Source: a bacterium (lineage in GTDB: Bacteria > Myxococcota_A > UBA9160 > SZUA-336). From it: a stretch of DNA of 64,000 nt. The notes beneath the pieces are model-generated. The model was given only the letters and a program-made list of their open reading frames with translations, ran no database searches and was not told the origin of the DNA. Position 1 is the first letter of the stretch. The number at the start of each line of letters is the position of its first letter. Positions 8,542-17,659 of the stretch are shown here, piece after piece. Made by a program: the position numbers and the translations under genes. The stretch spans positions 27,286 to 91,285 of the forward strand of contig JAAELY010000529.1 in NCBI GenBank assembly GCA_024226335.1, given 5' to 3'.

Positions 8542-9357
8542 CTATCCACCCGCAGTCTGTAGAGTCGAGCCTCCGTCGAGGGCGATCACCTGACCGGTGA
8601 GGTTGTGTGCGTCGTCGCTACAGAGAAACGCCGCAAGCTTGCCGATGTCCTCGGGGGTCTGCTCTCGCCCCAGCGGGGTTTGTTTGCGCACGATCTCCAT
8701 GAAGACGTCGTGGGGATCCTTGTCAGCGTGTTTCGGCGAACCCTTCTGGATTCGCGAAGCAAGGACCTGCCAGGCGCGCGTGTAGAGCAACCCGGGACAG
8801 ATCGCGTGCACGCGGATGTCGTCTCCAGCGAGTTCCACGGCCAGAGTGCGGGTCAGTGAGATCACCGCGGCCTTGGCGGCTCCGTAGGCGGGCATCGCCG
8901 GCGAGGGGACGAGCCCCGCTATCGAGGCGATGTTGACGATCACTCCCTGTTCCTGTTGTTTCAGATGGGCAATTGCAGTCTTGGTGCTGGCAAAGGTCGT
9001 CCGCAGGTTCAAGACCATCTGCTCGTCCCACCCCTCCTGGGCGACACCTGTGAAGGGTGGACCGTAGGCCGTAGAGGCCTTGCGATTGCCACCGCCCGCG
9101 TTGTTGATCAGGAAATCCATGCGGCCGCATCGATGTACGACCTCTTCCATCGCAGCTGCGGCCGTGAGTTCATCTGAAACATCCGCGGCGATGCCCACGT
9201 GTTCTGCGCCGAGGTCTTCGGCGCTCTCGGCCGCAGCATCTCCATCGAGATCGAGGATCGCCACGCGCGCGCCGTCTTGGGCAAGGCAGCGCGCAATACC
9301 CTCGCCGATCCCCCGTGCTCCCCCCGTGACGACCGCAACCCTGCCTTTCAGACGCAT
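8542..9357 (-). CDS. SDR family NAD(P)-dependent oxidoreductase
   Basis: 271-residue classical short-chain dehydrogenase/reductase. The nucleotide motif TGGARGIGEGIA is at residues 11-22, the structural motif NNAGG mid-protein, and the catalytic YGAAK tetrad follows a conserved Ser-containing strand (IVNIASIAGLV). The C-terminus has the usual LTGQVIALDGG. Asp after the second strand (ILDLDGD) favours NAD(H) over NADP(H). The start ATG is preceded by AAGGAAG. The alcohol or keto substrate is unknown. Confidence 0.9.
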   Translation of the reverse strand: MRLKGRVAVVTGGARGIGEGIARCLAQDGARVAILDLDGDAAAESAEDLGAEHVGIAADVSDELTAAAAMEEVVHRCGRMDFLINNAGGGNRKASTAYGPPFTGVAQEGWDEQMVLNLRTTFASTKTAIAHLKQQEQGVIVNIASIAGLVPSPAMPAYGAAKAAVISLTRTLAVELAGDDIRVHAICPGLLYTRAWQVLASRIQKGSPKHADKDPHDVFMEIVRKQTPLGREQTPEDIGKLAAFLCSDDAHNLTGQVIALDGGSTLQTAGG

Positions 9358-9431
9358 CTGCTTCCTTTCAACGCGTAAGAGCGCATTCGGCGCTGCCTAC
9401 GGCTGTTCATTTCCCATCCGATTGAAAGGTC

Positions 9432-11036
9432 TCAGCCTGTTAGTTTCGGATCGAGTATCACGTTGAGACAGGCGGGCAAGCCGCTATCGCGCGCGCGTTC
9501 GAGGGCCGGACGGATCTGCTCCGGATCTTCGACCCGCTCGCCATAGCCACCGAGAGCCTGCGCCATCTTCTCGTAGGGTCGATCTCCGAGTACTGCAGCG
9601 GGAGTCCTGTCTTCGCCGAACATGGGGCGTTGTGAACGCTCGATCATTCCCCACAGGCCATCGTTTCCGATCACGCAGATGAAGGGGATGTCCAGGCGAA
9701 CCGCCGTATCGAGTTCCATGGCACCGAAGCCGAAGGCTCCATCACCGGTCAAACAGATCACTGTATCGTCTGGCTGGGCGAGCTTGGCCCCCAGCGCAAA
9801 GGGCAGCCCCGGTCCCAGCGAACCCAGGATGCTGGCATTGGTGAGCTGTGAGCCCGGATGCTCGGCGACCAGGTGTCGCGCGGCCGCAACACCGATGTCG
9901 CCACCGTCGACACAGAAGGTGGTGTTGGCATCGGCGAATTCATTGAGCTCGTGCATCAGCCGCATGGGATGGATCGGTGTGGAACTCGACTTGAAACCGG
10001 CGGCGAACTTGGTCTTGCGCTTTTCCACCGCGCCGTCCAGCGTTGCGATCCATCCCTCTGGTGTCCGGTAACCGTCCAGGGCTCCGCCGAGCTGTTCGAG
10101 CACCAGCCGCGCATCGCCGCAGATCCCGAGGTCGAGGCCGCGGTTGTCTCCGAGGGCAGCGGAGTTGCAGTCCACCTGAATCACCTTTGCGTCGGGTGCG
10201 AACTCGCCGTAGTAGAAGGTGGCGTTGAAGCGCGAGCCGATTACGAAAACGAGATCGGATTTGAAAACACCGAGCCCCGGTGAACCGCCGTAACACTGCG
10301 GATGCGAGTCAGGCAGCAGGCCGCGAGCGGCATTTCGCGTGAAGACCGGCAAGCCCGTCTGCTCGGCGAGCTTCTGGAGTGCGTCACCCGCTCCCGACCA
10401 GAAGCTGCCACTGCCCGCGACCAGTACCGGACGTTCCGCCTGTCGCAGTAGTTCGGCTGCGCGCTCGATGTCGATCGGATTGCCCGCCGAGCGCGGCGTT
10501 TCGCGAGGACCGAAGTCCGTGCGCGCATCCTCGGGCAATGGCTTGTAGAAAACGTCCTGCGGAATTTCCAGGAAAGAGGGGCCGGGCGTAGGACCCGTCA
10601 TGTGCTGAAAGGCGTTTTCGACGTACTGCGGGATGCGCTCCGTCCGGCGTATGGTCTTGGCGTAGCGAGTGTAGATCTCGGCGACGCGTAGCTGCTCCAG
10701 TTCCTGAGGAGCGCCTTTGTCATCTTCTTTCGTCGGATTGGCGCCGGTGATGCAAAGCGTAGGGGCGAGGGTTACCGAGGCATGAGCCAGGCCCGCTACC
10801 GCATTTGCAAAGCCCGGCCCCGCCGTCACCAGATAGGCCGCGGGTTTTCCGGTTCGCAGTGCCCAGCCTTCTGCCGCAAAAGCGGCCGCCTGCTCGTGCC
10901 GCGTGTCCACGACACGGATGCCCGCGTCGAGGCATCCGTCGAGCAGCGGGAAGATGTGCCCGCCGGTCAGCGTGAAGAGCGTGTCGATCCCACGCGATTT
11001 CAGATATTCGGCCAGCCAACCACCAACGGTTTCCAT
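9432..11036 (-). CDS. Thiamine-diphosphate-dependent enzyme, acetolactate-synthase/acyl-CoA-lyase-like
   Basis: 534-residue enzyme with the full three-domain layout. An N-terminal PYR domain contains the activating Glu in RHEQAAAFAAEG, a central domain follows, and the C-terminal PP domain carries the GDGAFGFGAMELDTA motif ending in GNDG for Mg-diphosphate binding. ATG codons lie at 11042 and 11036. The second is spaced correctly (6 nt) from GAGGAG and is chosen; the frame is open to 11075. Family members include acetolactate synthase, oxalyl-CoA decarboxylase and 2-hydroxyacyl-CoA lyase. No IlvN-like small subunit is adjacent, so a biosynthetic acetolactate synthase is less likely. Confidence 0.85.
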   Translation of the reverse strand: METVGGWLAEYLKSRGIDTLFTLTGGHIFPLLDGCLDAGIRVVDTRHEQAAAFAAEGWALRTGKPAAYLVTAGPGFANAVAGLAHASVTLAPTLCITGANPTKEDDKGAPQELEQLRVAEIYTRYAKTIRRTERIPQYVENAFQHMTGPTPGPSFLEIPQDVFYKPLPEDARTDFGPRETPRSAGNPIDIERAAELLRQAERPVLVAGSGSFWSGAGDALQKLAEQTGLPVFTRNAARGLLPDSHPQCYGGSPGLGVFKSDLVFVIGSRFNATFYYGEFAPDAKVIQVDCNSAALGDNRGLDLGICGDARLVLEQLGGALDGYRTPEGWIATLDGAVEKRKTKFAAGFKSSSTPIHPMRLMHELNEFADANTTFCVDGGDIGVAAARHLVAEHPGSQLTNASILGSLGPGLPFALGAKLAQPDDTVICLTGDGAFGFGAMELDTAVRLDIPFICVIGNDGLWGMIERSQRPMFGEDRTPAAVLGDRPYEKMAQALGGYGERVEDPEQIRPALERARDSGLPACLNVILDPKLTG

Positions 11037-11215
11037 GCCCATCTCCTCTTTCGCCCGGGTCCGTCCCGGTCGCACTCCGCCTGCGCGAAGCGGTCAGGAA
11101 GGCAGCTTAGCAGCGATGGAGGTCGGCGTGTCCGGTGGGAATTCTCGACGACCCGTTCTGAAGATGTAGCGTCTTGCGCTGCATGGTTTCATCTGAGCCT
11201 GATTGGAGTACAGCC

Positions 11216-11941
11216 ATGAATCCCGATTCGCACGAACTCGAGATTGAATCGGGTCGCCACGGCCCGATCAACGCTTTCCTTTCTCTGCCCCGCAAGGACG
11301 AAAGGCTCGCTCCTGGTGTGATCGTGATCCACGAAATCGTGGGCCTCAACGACGATATTCGTCGGATCAGTGAGCACTTTTCCGCCGAGGGCTACGGGGC
11401 GCTGGCACCGGATCTCTATTCGGGATCTGTGCCTCGGCCGATCTGCATCATGAAAACACTGCGGAGCCTCGCAAAAGGGGAGGGCCCCGCTCTAGATGCG
11501 CTCGAGGCCTGTCGAGCCTGGCTCGCGGCGCGGCCCGAGATCGACCCGAGTCGCATCGGGGTGGCGGGTTTCTGTATGGGAGGAGGCTTCGCGTTGATGT
11601 TCGCCGTGCGGGCACCTGTTCGCGTGGCCGCCACGTTCTACGGAGATGTGCCGCGCCGAGCGGAAGAACTCGCGGGGAGTTGCCCGGTCGTAGGCGGCTA
11701 CGGTGCAAAGGATCATGTCTTCGCACCAGCCGGTCGGCGACTGGACCGCATGCTCGGCGATCTGGAAGTGGAGCGCGATGTCGTCATGTATCCGGATGTC
11801 GGCCACAGCTACATGAATCAGCACGGTCCGGTGCTGCGGCGCCTCGGCGCCATCTCGCCGATGCGAACCGGCTACGACGAGCACGCGGCCGAGGATAGTT
11901 GGCGCCGCATGCTGGCCTTCTTCGCGCGCCACCTCGAGTGA
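11216..11941 (+). CDS. Dienelactone hydrolase family protein
   Basis: 241-residue alpha/beta-hydrolase of the dienelactone hydrolase family. The nucleophile elbow reads GFCMGG with Cys as nucleophile. Catalytic Asp is in the GGYGAKD segment and His in DVGHSYMN, so the Cys-Asp-His triad is complete. An N-terminal HEIVGLNDDIRR segment supplies the conserved Glu that activates the Cys. Cytosolic, with no signal peptide. The frame is open from 11174, but the ATG at 11216 has GGAG upstream. It is transcribed away from the thiamine-diphosphate enzyme. Substrate unproven: a lactone or another small ester. Confidence 0.88.
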   Translation: MNPDSHELEIESGRHGPINAFLSLPRKDERLAPGVIVIHEIVGLNDDIRRISEHFSAEGYGALAPDLYSGSVPRPICIMKTLRSLAKGEGPALDALEACRAWLAARPEIDPSRIGVAGFCMGGGFALMFAVRAPVRVAATFYGDVPRRAEELAGSCPVVGGYGAKDHVFAPAGRRLDRMLGDLEVERDVVMYPDVGHSYMNQHGPVLRRLGAISPMRTGYDEHAAEDSWRRMLAFFARHLE

Positions 11942-11975
11942 AGCTCGTTCCGCCGGCGGTTTTGATGCGCGAAAA

Positions 11976-13055
11976 CTACGGACGCACCTCGTAGTACAGA
12001 TTGGCCGGGTCTTCGAAGTCGTGAGGAATGAAGCGAGTGAAGCCCGCCTCGCGGGTCATGCGTTGCGCGACTTCGGGGTTGAAGCCCAGCGTGCCGAGGC
12101 CGGCTCCGTCGGGCTCGGACAGAGCTGAAGACATACAAGCCGATACCGAAAAGCCGTAGAACATGGCCAGCAGCGGATTGCGCAGGTTGTCTTCAAAACG
12201 CGGCTGACTGCGGATGTCCTTGATCAGCCAGGTGCCATCTGGCTGGAGCGCGCGCCGGATCGACGCGATCACGTCAGCGGGATGCGTCATATCGTGAATG
12301 CAGTCCAGCGTGATGACGAGGTCGTAGGTCGCCTCGTCCGGTAGTTTCTCGCCGCCCGCCTCGTGAAGTTCCACGTTCGCCAGCCCGCGTTTGCGCATCT
12401 GCTCGCCCGCCCGTTCGATGGCGTGCCCGCTGGGATCGTAGCCGTGAAATTCCGATGCGGGGAAGGCTTCCGCCATGGCCAGCAACGCCACGCCCGCGCC
12501 ACAGCCCACGTCAGCCACGCGCGCTCCGGCGCGCAGCTTGGCCTCTACGCCGTCGAGCGCGGGGATGATCTGGGGTACGAGTGCGCGGCGGGTCCACGGT
12601 CCGAGCATGCGCTCCGTGCGATGTGCTGCGTTCGGTCCGTGATCCTGGTAGGACAGGCCGATGCCGGTGCGGAATGCGTCGGCGAGACGGTCGACCAATT
12701 CGGGACCCGAGGGAGCGCCGAAGGCTCCAGCCGCGAAGGCCGTGCTGCCTTCCTCGTCGGCGAGAACGGCCTCACCCACTTCCGAGAGTTCGAAGCGATC
12801 GCCTTCGTGATAGTTGAGCAATCGCGCGGCGGCCTGGCCGCGTAGCCACTCGAGCAGCCAGCGCTGCTTCAGCCCGGTCCGCTCCGCAAGTTCTTCAGCC
12901 GAGACCGGCCCCGCTTTCGCGAGCGCGCGGTACAGACCGAGGCGATCGCCGAGGTGGATCATCAACGAGACCATCTCGCCCTGTTTGTAGCTCCAGACAT
13001 TGAAAGAAAAGGCCTGGAGTTCGGTGGGTTTGTTCGCGGACTTCTGGGCTGTCAT
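11976..13055 (-). CDS. Class I SAM-dependent methyltransferase with N-terminal winged helix
   Basis: 359 residues. Positions about 20-100 resemble the dimerisation/winged-helix region of O-methyltransferases (GDRLGLYRALAKAGPVSAEEL). The Rossmann core follows, with motif I VADVGCGAGVALLAMA and the acidic strand-2 end EFHGYDPSG. The later LVITLDCIHDMTHP segment resembles the UbiE/Coq5 core. The ATG is preceded by AGGAGG. It is the last gene of the leftward run downstream of the DUF362 gene (85 nt gap), so membership in that operon is plausible. The methyl acceptor is unknown. Confidence 0.82.
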   Translation of the reverse strand: MTAQKSANKPTELQAFSFNVWSYKQGEMVSLMIHLGDRLGLYRALAKAGPVSAEELAERTGLKQRWLLEWLRGQAAARLLNYHEGDRFELSEVGEAVLADEEGSTAFAAGAFGAPSGPELVDRLADAFRTGIGLSYQDHGPNAAHRTERMLGPWTRRALVPQIIPALDGVEAKLRAGARVADVGCGAGVALLAMAEAFPASEFHGYDPSGHAIERAGEQMRKRGLANVELHEAGGEKLPDEATYDLVITLDCIHDMTHPADVIASIRRALQPDGTWLIKDIRSQPRFEDNLRNPLLAMFYGFSVSACMSSALSEPDGAGLGTLGFNPEVAQRMTREAGFTRFIPHDFEDPANLYYEVRP

Positions 13056-13139
13056 CGGCTTCCTCCTGGAGCAAGCCTACACCGTCGGGGCGACTGTGGG
13101 TGAACGCGGTGCGCTGTCTGCGAATTTCCTCTCGCCGCA

Positions 13140-14258
13140 TCAGCCCGGCCAGTTCACCGGCTCTCCGAAGCCGTCGAAGAGGTTGATCGAGTTCGGGTCG
13201 TTGGTTCCCAGTCCCAGACGCGCCGCCGATTCGATGTACAGGGCGCGACGAGCGATGCGCTCGATCTCTCGATCCTTTCTGGCGCCGTCGATCAGCGACA
13301 GAACGTAGGCGTCGAGCGCGACCGGATCGGTCGCAAGCAAGAGACTCTTCGGCTCCAGCTGGGGCTTCCCCCAGGGGCCGCCGTCGCAGATTGCACGCAG
13401 GGAATCGCAGAGATGAACCCGGACTTTTCCAGATATACACTCATTCGCGTATAATTCCGCGATCTGCGGATCGCCGCGATTGGCGTGCATGCGATCGGCA
13501 TTGGCCGGACGAAAGGCATCCCACAGGGGTACGCAGCCGAAAAAATTCTTGAGTGCGCAGGTCATGCCCGTGACGCGATGGTCCTTGGGTACGGGGACGT
13601 TGATGATATGGTCGCAGACCTGGGTGACAATCCGCGAGACGGGCAGGCGCAGGTTCTGTGAAGGGATCTCGGCCCGAACTCGGCGATCGTATCCCAGGCC
13701 GGGAAGCCGGGGAACGGTGCACAGAACACGCGGAGTGCCTCGCGAATCGAGCGAGAAACCCGCGCGTTCCATGCCCTGATAGTAGGCGCCTTCGGGTCGT
13801 TCCAGATCGCCGTAGATGCGCATGCGCAAAGGTCCGAGGCGTCCGAGGTTGTCCCAGATGACGACATCGCGCGGCTCGATTCCGAACTCGGCCAGGCTTT
13901 CGATGAGTGCATCCACGACTTGACGGTGGGGGGCCAGGTGAACCGCGACCGTGTTGAGCTTGATCCCGACGGTGTGTCCCGGACGAAACCCGGTTAGCAG
14001 CGATGCCCAGGCACTTCGTTCATCGGGTTCGCCGGTCAGCACCGTGAGGCCACGAGCCAGCATCGCGCGAACGATCTCGCCGCGAGGTGCGCCGGAGTCA
14101 GCCAGAGCGGCATCGTCTCCGGAAATGACCAGGCGGCTCGTGGGACCCGGGACCGGTTCTGGATCTCGCCCGTCCTCTGGTCCCGGAGGCCGGGCCTCGA
14201 TCCAGCGCTCGTACTCGCGCTCGCGGACTCCGCGATTGAAGAAGCCAAAACCCTTCAT
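13140..14258 (-). CDS. DUF362 domain-containing protein
   Basis: 372 residues matching DUF362: VGIKLNTVAVHL, a VVIWDNLGRLG strand, then VTQVCDHIINVPVPKDH and GMTCALKNFFGCVP. Many DUF362 proteins carry a C-terminal ferredoxin domain; I see no CxxCxxC cluster here, so this is a stand-alone version. It lies 18 nt after an acyl-CoA dehydrogenase in a six-gene leftward operon. Function of the family is not established. Its place among beta-oxidation-type genes suggests an accessory or redox role, which is inference. Confidence 0.8.
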   Translation of the reverse strand: MKGFGFFNRGVREREYERWIEARPPGPEDGRDPEPVPGPTSRLVISGDDAALADSGAPRGEIVRAMLARGLTVLTGEPDERSAWASLLTGFRPGHTVGIKLNTVAVHLAPHRQVVDALIESLAEFGIEPRDVVIWDNLGRLGPLRMRIYGDLERPEGAYYQGMERAGFSLDSRGTPRVLCTVPRLPGLGYDRRVRAEIPSQNLRLPVSRIVTQVCDHIINVPVPKDHRVTGMTCALKNFFGCVPLWDAFRPANADRMHANRGDPQIAELYANECISGKVRVHLCDSLRAICDGGPWGKPQLEPKSLLLATDPVALDAYVLSLIDGARKDREIERIARRALYIESAARLGLGTNDPNSINLFDGFGEPVNWPG

Positions 14259-14276
14259 GTCCTGGATCTTCGTTTC

Positions 14277-15425
14277 CTACAGTCCGATTTCCCGCGCGAT
14301 CATATCGCGTTGGAGTTCGCTCGAACCCTCGCCGAGTTCGAATACCTTGCAGTCGCGGTAAAAGCGCTGGATCGGAGATTCAGACATGAATCCCGCTGCG
14401 CCGTTGTAGTGGAGCGCGCGCTCCACGACTCGCGTGCAGGTCTCTGTCGCGAAGAGTTTCGCCATATTGGATTCGCGCCCGTGGGGCAGGCCCCGGTCAG
14501 CGGCGATGGCGGCGCGGTGACAGAGCAGGCGCGCGGCTTCGATCTGTGTCGCCATGTCTGCGACGCCAAAACGCACGGCCTGGAACGAGCCGATCGGTTG
14601 CCCGAACTGGACCCGCTCCCCGGCGTGCGCCAGAGTCGCGTCGAAGGCGGCGCGCGCAACGCCCGTGGCGAAGGCGGCTGATGCGATCCGGCCCAGGGTG
14701 AGCGTGCGCAGAGAATCCAGGAAGCCACGATGTTCCCGTCCCAGCAGATTCTCGCGCGGTATGCGGCAGTCCTCGAAGACGAGTTCCGCCATCTCCGAGG
14801 CGCGCACGCCCAGCTTCGAAAGAGATCCTGCGACGCGAAAGCCCGGCCGGTCGCGCTCCACGAGGAAGAGCGAGAGTCCCTTGAGGCGCTGCTCGGGTGC
14901 TGTGGAAGCGACCACCACCAGGAAATCCGCGATCGGCCCGTTGGTGATGAAGAGTTTCGAGCCGTTGAGTACGTAGTCATCGCCGTCGGCCACCGCACGC
15001 GTTGCGATCGAACCCGCGTCAGATCCGGCACCGGCTTCTGCGAAAGCCCACGCTCCGATCTTCTCGCCGCGCAGGCCGGGTGCCAGCCAGGTCTTTTTCA
15101 GATCTTCACTGCCGTACGCCTCGAGTGCTGCGCACGCCAGCGCCACGTGGACGTAGATCCCCAGTGCGATACCCGCCGAGCCGTAGGCCAGTTCCTCACA
15201 CAGGATCGCGTAGTCCAGGTTCGTGCCGCCGGATCCGCCCGCTTCTTCGGGGAAACGCAGGCCCAGGTATCCGAGTTCACCCAGCTTCGAGAACAGGTCC
15301 AGCGGATAGCGTTCCTCGGCGTCGCAGGCGGCCGCGATCGGCTCGATTTCCTTCGCGACGAACTCCTTCAGCGTTCTCTGCAGTTCGCGTTGCTCGTCGG
15401 AGAGATAGAAGTCGGGTTCGGCCAT
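14277..15425 (-). CDS. Acyl-CoA dehydrogenase
   Basis: 382-residue FAD-dependent acyl-CoA dehydrogenase that introduces a 2,3 double bond into an acyl-CoA. The N-terminal helical domain is followed by the FAD-binding strand region (WAFAEAGAGSDAGSIATRAV) and the C-terminal helical domain ending in YNGAAGFMSES and GEGSSELQRDMIAREI. No N-terminal targeting or membrane segment. Its ATG is 1 nt from the stop of the upstream crotonase, indicating translational coupling. The substrate is presumably the same as for the neighbouring crotonase and thioesterase. Confidence 0.9.
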   Translation of the reverse strand: MAEPDFYLSDEQRELQRTLKEFVAKEIEPIAAACDAEERYPLDLFSKLGELGYLGLRFPEEAGGSGGTNLDYAILCEELAYGSAGIALGIYVHVALACAALEAYGSEDLKKTWLAPGLRGEKIGAWAFAEAGAGSDAGSIATRAVADGDDYVLNGSKLFITNGPIADFLVVVASTAPEQRLKGLSLFLVERDRPGFRVAGSLSKLGVRASEMAELVFEDCRIPRENLLGREHRGFLDSLRTLTLGRIASAAFATGVARAAFDATLAHAGERVQFGQPIGSFQAVRFGVADMATQIEAARLLCHRAAIAADRGLPHGRESNMAKLFATETCTRVVERALHYNGAAGFMSESPIQRFYRDCKVFELGEGSSELQRDMIAREIGL

Positions 15426-15426
15426 C

Positions 15427-16206
15427 TCAGCTCCCCTTGAACACCGGTGCGCGCTTCTCGTCGAAGAACGCCCGGACCCCTTCCCGGTGGTCCTCGGTCT
15501 GAATGCAGTTCACCTGGGCGTGGACCTCGTAGTCGAACTCCGCGTCGCGATCCAGATCGAGCGAGCGACGAATGGCTCGCTTCGTGAATGCGAGCGCGAC
15601 GGGCGGACCCTTGAGGAGCTTTTGCGCCAGCTTGTCGACCTCACCGTCGAGATCCTCGGCGGCGACTGCGCGGTGGACGAGTCCCAGCGCGAGTGCTTCT
15701 TCGGCCTTTACGAGCTTTCCCGTCATCATCATCTCGGTCGCTGCACCCAGAGGGATGAGTCGGGGCAGGTAGTACCCGGCCGACATATCGCAGCCCGCCA
15801 GGCCGATGCGCACGAACGGTGCGCCGAGCCGGATCCCGAGCGCGGCCACGCGGAAGTCGCTGGCGATCGCGAGTCCAAAGCCTCCACCCACGGTATCTCC
15901 CTGGAGTTTCGCGATTACAGGAATATCGAGATCTGCGATGCGTCGCACGGGATCCAGATAGTGATCGACGATCGGTTCCCACTCGGCGGGCTTGCGCTCG
16001 ATCATCTCTGCGCGATCCGCTCCCGCACAGAAGGCGCGGCCTTCCGCGGCGAGGATGAGTACGCGATCGTCGCCGGCGCGGACCGCGTCCAGAGCTTCGA
16101 CCAGTGCGTCGAGCATTTCGAATCCCAGGGCATTCATCCGTTCGGGCTGGGCCAGCGTGATCGTCGCGATACCGTCCTTGCTTTCCAGTCGCAGCGGTGC
16201 CGTCAT
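15427..16206 (-). CDS. Enoyl-CoA hydratase/isomerase (crotonase) family protein
   Basis: 259-residue crotonase. Oxyanion-hole elements are FCAGAD and GDTVGGGFGLAIA. In rat-type crotonase one catalytic Glu sits in a PEI/PEV motif. Here the aligned segment reads APFVRIGLAGCDMS, so that Glu appears replaced by Phe, while the second Glu (GAATEMMMTG) is kept. The protein may therefore be an isomerase or other crotonase-fold enzyme rather than a simple hydratase. Its ATG overlaps the thioesterase stop by 4 nt (ATGA). Confidence 0.87.
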   Translation of the reverse strand: MTAPLRLESKDGIATITLAQPERMNALGFEMLDALVEALDAVRAGDDRVLILAAEGRAFCAGADRAEMIERKPAEWEPIVDHYLDPVRRIADLDIPVIAKLQGDTVGGGFGLAIASDFRVAALGIRLGAPFVRIGLAGCDMSAGYYLPRLIPLGAATEMMMTGKLVKAEEALALGLVHRAVAAEDLDGEVDKLAQKLLKGPPVALAFTKRAIRRSLDLDRDAEFDYEVHAQVNCIQTEDHREGVRAFFDEKRAPVFKGS

Positions 16207-16661
16207 TTTTTCGTTTCTTCCTTTTTGGGGTGAGGACGGAAGGCGTAGTCCACGTCCACTTCTGCAAGTGTCTCGCCGTCGTCTCCGGACAGCCTGGCGT
16301 TGACGGTGAGTTCCGAGCGGCCTTCTCGGGCCAGTTCATCGAGCACGCGTTGGATCTCCTTGGGTTCGACTCGCGCCGTGCCGTGGACCGCGCCGCGCGC
16401 GGGCCGTCGGTAGCGGATCTCTGCGCGTCGGGCGAAGGGGAAGGCCTGTTCGAGGGTTTCGAGTCCGGCGGCTACACCGGCCAGGGTTTCCCCAAAAGTG
16501 TAGAGCAGCCCTGCGTGGACCGTTCCTGCGAGATTCCGGTTCGCCGCGGCGTCGGGGAGAGTCATCTGCACCTCTCCGTCGACGACGCGATCGAGCGTCA
16601 ACCCCAGCTCACTCGTATAGGGGATCCTGGCGAGCGTGGCGCTCATCGCGCTCGCGTCCAT
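16203..16661 (-). CDS. PaaI-like hotdog-fold thioesterase
   Basis: 152-residue single hotdog protein with the PaaI/4HBT-type signature NLAGTVHAGLLYTFGETLAG, where HAG is followed by an acidic residue. Predicted to hydrolyse an acyl-CoA thioester. The frame is open further upstream, but the ATG at 16661 lies just after GAGGAG and only 4 nt past the stop of the upstream amidohydrolase. An ATG at 16646 is the alternative. Its stop overlaps the crotonase start by 4 nt, fixing it inside the leftward operon. Confidence 0.83.
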   Translation of the reverse strand: MDASAMSATLARIPYTSELGLTLDRVVDGEVQMTLPDAAANRNLAGTVHAGLLYTFGETLAGVAAGLETLEQAFPFARRAEIRYRRPARGAVHGTARVEPKEIQRVLDELAREGRSELTVNARLSGDDGETLAEVDVDYAFRPHPKKEETKK

Positions 16662-16665
16662 CTCC

Positions 16666-17520
16666 TCAGACCTCGAGGCTGAAGGCGCGTATCGTGTTGT
16701 CGCGCACGATCTTCTTGTAGGCCTCGTCGGAAACACCGAGTTGGCGCAACTCCTCGAGCGTGCGGTCGAAGGTGAGCAGCGGGTAGTCCGTCGCCCAGAG
16801 CACTTTGTCTTGTCCGTAGGTGCTGGCGAACTTCACGAACTCCTCGGGCCAGTGCTTGGGTGTGCGCGCGCTCGTTTCGACGTAGACGTTCGGGTGCTTC
16901 CAGGCCAGAATCATCATCTCTTCGTGCCAGGGCTGGCCGATGTGACAGCCGATGATCACGAGTTCGGGGAAGGAGAGGGCGACCTCGTCGAGATAGATCG
17001 GGCGTCCCGCTTCCGAAGGCATCAACGGGCCCGTGTGACCTACCTGGATGGCAACGGGAAGATTCAGCTCCACGCATTTCGCGTACACGGGCCAGTACAT
17101 CTTCTCGTTAGGCGCGGCGCCGACCATGCCGTCCCCATACGCATACGGCTCGAGACGCACGCCGCGCAGGCCAAGACTCTTCGACAGTCGCTCGATTTCC
17201 CGGACGACGTCCATCGGCTTGCCACGCGGATCCACCGTCCCTACACCGGTAAACCGGTCGGGGTGCTTGGCGCAGATCTCGGCGACCTCTTCGTTGCGGA
17301 TGATGTGATACGGACCGTAACCGAAGGCGGACAGCATCAGCCGATCGACACCGGCTGCGTCCATATTGTCGATGATTTCCTCGGTGGTCATGCCGCGCTC
17401 GAACAACGGAAGCGAGCCGTAGCGTTTGAAGATGCTGATGAATTCGGGCGGCCAGCGATCGATGGTCCCGGGAAGTACCAGCGTGGCCCAGGCATCGATG
17501 GCTCCAGTGTTCTGTGACAT
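16666..17520 (-). CDS. Amidohydrolase-2 family (TIM-barrel) hydrolase/decarboxylase
   Basis: 284 residues of the amidohydrolase-related family that includes aminocarboxymuconate-semialdehyde and resorcylate decarboxylases. Visible elements are LPVAIQVGHTG (barrel metal-site His), VIIGCHIGQPW, and WATDYPLLTFDR with the conserved catalytic Asp. The N-terminal metal HxH motif is weak: the usual position reads IDAWATLVLPG. That could alter or abolish the metal site. First gene of the leftward operon, 139 nt from the divergent TetR gene, with which it shares a promoter/operator region. Confidence 0.8.
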   Translation of the reverse strand: MSQNTGAIDAWATLVLPGTIDRWPPEFISIFKRYGSLPLFERGMTTEEIIDNMDAAGVDRLMLSAFGYGPYHIIRNEEVAEICAKHPDRFTGVGTVDPRGKPMDVVREIERLSKSLGLRGVRLEPYAYGDGMVGAAPNEKMYWPVYAKCVELNLPVAIQVGHTGPLMPSEAGRPIYLDEVALSFPELVIIGCHIGQPWHEEMMILAWKHPNVYVETSARTPKHWPEEFVKFASTYGQDKVLWATDYPLLTFDRTLEELRQLGVSDEAYKKIVRDNTIRAFSLEV

Positions 17521-17612
17521 TCGGGTCTTCCTCGCGGATTGGCCTTTGGCGATTCGCCGTAGGGGCTCATTTTTGTCTCTGCGGGCGGCGCGATGCCGCC
17601 CATGTCTCGAAC

Positions 17613-17651
17613 ATGCTAACAGGTTGACAAATGGTCATCAACTGTTAATCT
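17613..17651. promoter_or_regulatory. Overlapping divergent sigma70-like promoters
   Basis: Rightward: TTGACA (17624-17629), a 16-nt spacer, TAATCT (17646-17651). The transcription start would fall within a few bases of the TetR ATG at 17660, so that mRNA may be nearly leaderless. Leftward: TTGATG (complement of 17636-17641), 17-nt spacer, TAGCAT (complement of 17613-17618), driving the amidohydrolase operon with a leader of about 85 nt. The two -35 boxes face each other inside one inverted repeat, so one repressor dimer could block both. Confidence 0.6.
17617..17647. promoter_or_regulatory. Candidate TetR operator (inverted repeat)
   Basis: TAACAGGTTGA (17617-17627) and TCAACTGTTA (17638-17647) are inverted copies apart from one extra G in the left arm, around a 10-nt centre. 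It spans both predicted promoters and adjoins the TetR gene. That is the usual geometry for an autoregulated TetR repressor controlling a divergent operon. Confidence 0.6.
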
Positions 17652-17659
17652 CGCTCAGT

